A stretch of 64,000 bases of DNA, taken from positions 42,587,298 to 42,651,297 of the forward strand of contig JAYESD010000010.1 of assembly GCA_036927565.1 (NCBI GenBank), in the 5' to 3' direction. A program made the position numbers and the translations under genes. The DNA comes from Tuctoria greenei (Eukaryota; Streptophyta; Magnoliopsida; Poales; Poaceae). Shown in pieces: positions 63,155-64,000 of this stretch. The notes under the pieces were generated by a model, which worked only from the letters and a program-made list of their open reading frames with translations, searched no databases and was not told the origin of the DNA. How positions within the stretch are numbered: position 1 is the first letter of the stretch; every line of letters starts with the position of its first letter.

Positions 63155-64000
63155 CAGCAAAATTTTGCTCGTGGCAACGTGAACCATGTCTCTACGGAGG
63201 ATGCTCAACAAGCGGATGACGTGGTCATTGGTATGTTTCTCGCCAACTCCAACCCCGCGACTATGTTATTTGATTCTGGAGCATCGCATTCGTTCATTGC
63301 ATCGAAGTATGTTGCCAAGTATAGTTTGCCTATCTCTCATATGAAGTTTACTCTGTTGGTTAAGTCTCCTGGGGGAGAGATGAGGACAAATATAGTATGT
63401 CCAAAAGTAAGCCTTAGAATAAGGGGGGTAGACTTCTCCGCCAACCTCATTGTTTTAGATTCTCAAGGGTTGGATATTATACTTGGTATGGACTGGTTGA
63501 GGAAGCACAATGGAGTTATTGAATGTGCCACAAAGATGGTGAAGTTGACTAATGAAGAAGGGATCACCGTAGAATTTGAAGCAACCCAACATGCACCGAA
63601 GCAATTAGAGCTGAATCATATGGACGGTGTCGCAATTGAGGAGATTCCGGTGGTGTGTGAATTTTTGGATGTTTTTCCGGACGAGTTGCTAGGTATGCCA
63701 CCCGATCGAGACATTGAGTTTGTTATTGATTTAATACCTGGAACTGCATCTATAGCTAAGAGGCCGTATAGGATGCCTCCAATGGAATTAGCGGAGCTCA
63801 AGAAGCGAATTCAAGAGCAATTAGAGAAGGGTTTTATTCGCCCTAGCTCTTCGCCTTGGGGAGCGCCCGTTCTATTTGTGGACAAGAAGGACGGATCCCA
63901 AAGGATGTGCGTGGATTACCGAGCTCTCAACGAGGTAACAATCAAGAACAAGTACACCTTGCCACGCATAGAAGACTTGTTTGATCAGATGAAGGGTGCT
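63155..64000 (+). CDS. Protease and reverse transcriptase start of element H, cut by the window end
   Basis: The frame is open from 63155 to the last base, in phase with gag. Protease: QNFARGNVNHV, FDSGASHSFIASKYVAKYS (active-site Asp intact), SPGGEMRTNIVCPKVSLRI and LDIILGMDWLRKHNGV. The linker to RT has DIEFVIDLIPGTASIAKRPY and FIRPSSSPWGAPVLFV. The RT start has QRMCVDYRALNEVTIKNKYT and RIEDLFDQMKGA. No stop or frameshift is seen in these 282 codons. Relatives usually carry gag and pol in one frame. Confidence 0.93.

Larger units (their letters stand above)
58917..64000 (+). mobile_element. Element H: Tekay/Del-like Ty3/gypsy, 5' half, best preserved
   Basis: 5' LTR 58917-61737, tRNA-iMet primer site, short leader, then gag and pol open up to the window end apart from one stop codon. 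Same family as A by LTR, leader and Gag. It lacks A's accessory leader ORF. Inserted in the 5' LTR of F; the five bases before it are attcc. Confidence 0.95.

Overview
The window is a block of nested LTR retrotransposons from a plant nuclear genome, most likely a grass (Poaceae). The evidence is the element families present (Tekay/Del-type and Tat-type Ty3/gypsy, SIRE-type Ty1/copia), their accessory ORF types, and TG...CA LTRs with 5-bp target duplications. I see no host gene, tRNA, rRNA or bacterial-type operon. Nearly every base can be assigned to a transposable element. All names used here (A, B, C, D, E, F, G, H, J, K, Z) are local labels.

Layout of the left and middle parts. 1-880: 5' LTR and primer site of a Tat-type gypsy element on the minus strand (Z), inserted in the 5' LTR of A. 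881-21816: element A (+), a Tekay-like gypsy with an extra leader ORF, degenerate gag-pol and a chromodomain. A is split by copia element B (-, 9047-18962; exact 5-bp duplication gagag). 21817-48437: element E (-), of which only the leader and 5' LTR are in view. Inside E's LTR lies gypsy element D (-, 24892-47471; duplication ggagg). Inside D's reverse transcriptase lies Tat-type gypsy element C (+, 27946-43084; duplication ccatt). C carries a MITE-like insert in gag and a solo LTR of the B family in protease (31143-32969; duplication gggac).

Layout of the right part. 48438-49518: an older degenerate element (K). 49519-50165: fragment of a Tekay-type LTR (J, -). 50166-51098: start of an LTR related to D's (G, +). 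51099-58916: SIRE-type copia F (-), with most of pol deleted but gag and a third ORF kept. 58917-64000: element H (+), a relative of A and the youngest and best preserved, running off the window end inside reverse transcriptase.

Insertion order read from the boundaries: K was hit by E and J. E was hit by A and D; A by B and Z; D by C; C by the B-family solo LTR. J was hit by G, G by F, and F by H. The autonomous machinery is the usual Gag, protease, RT, RNase H and integrase of each family; most copies are broken by stops, frameshifts or lost catalytic residues. The features most worth following up are not the core genes. They are the accessory ORFs (a dsRNA-binding-like protein in A, an antisense gene in C, a third ORF in F) and the arrays of TCCG/CGGA-containing dyads in the U3 regions of several unrelated families.
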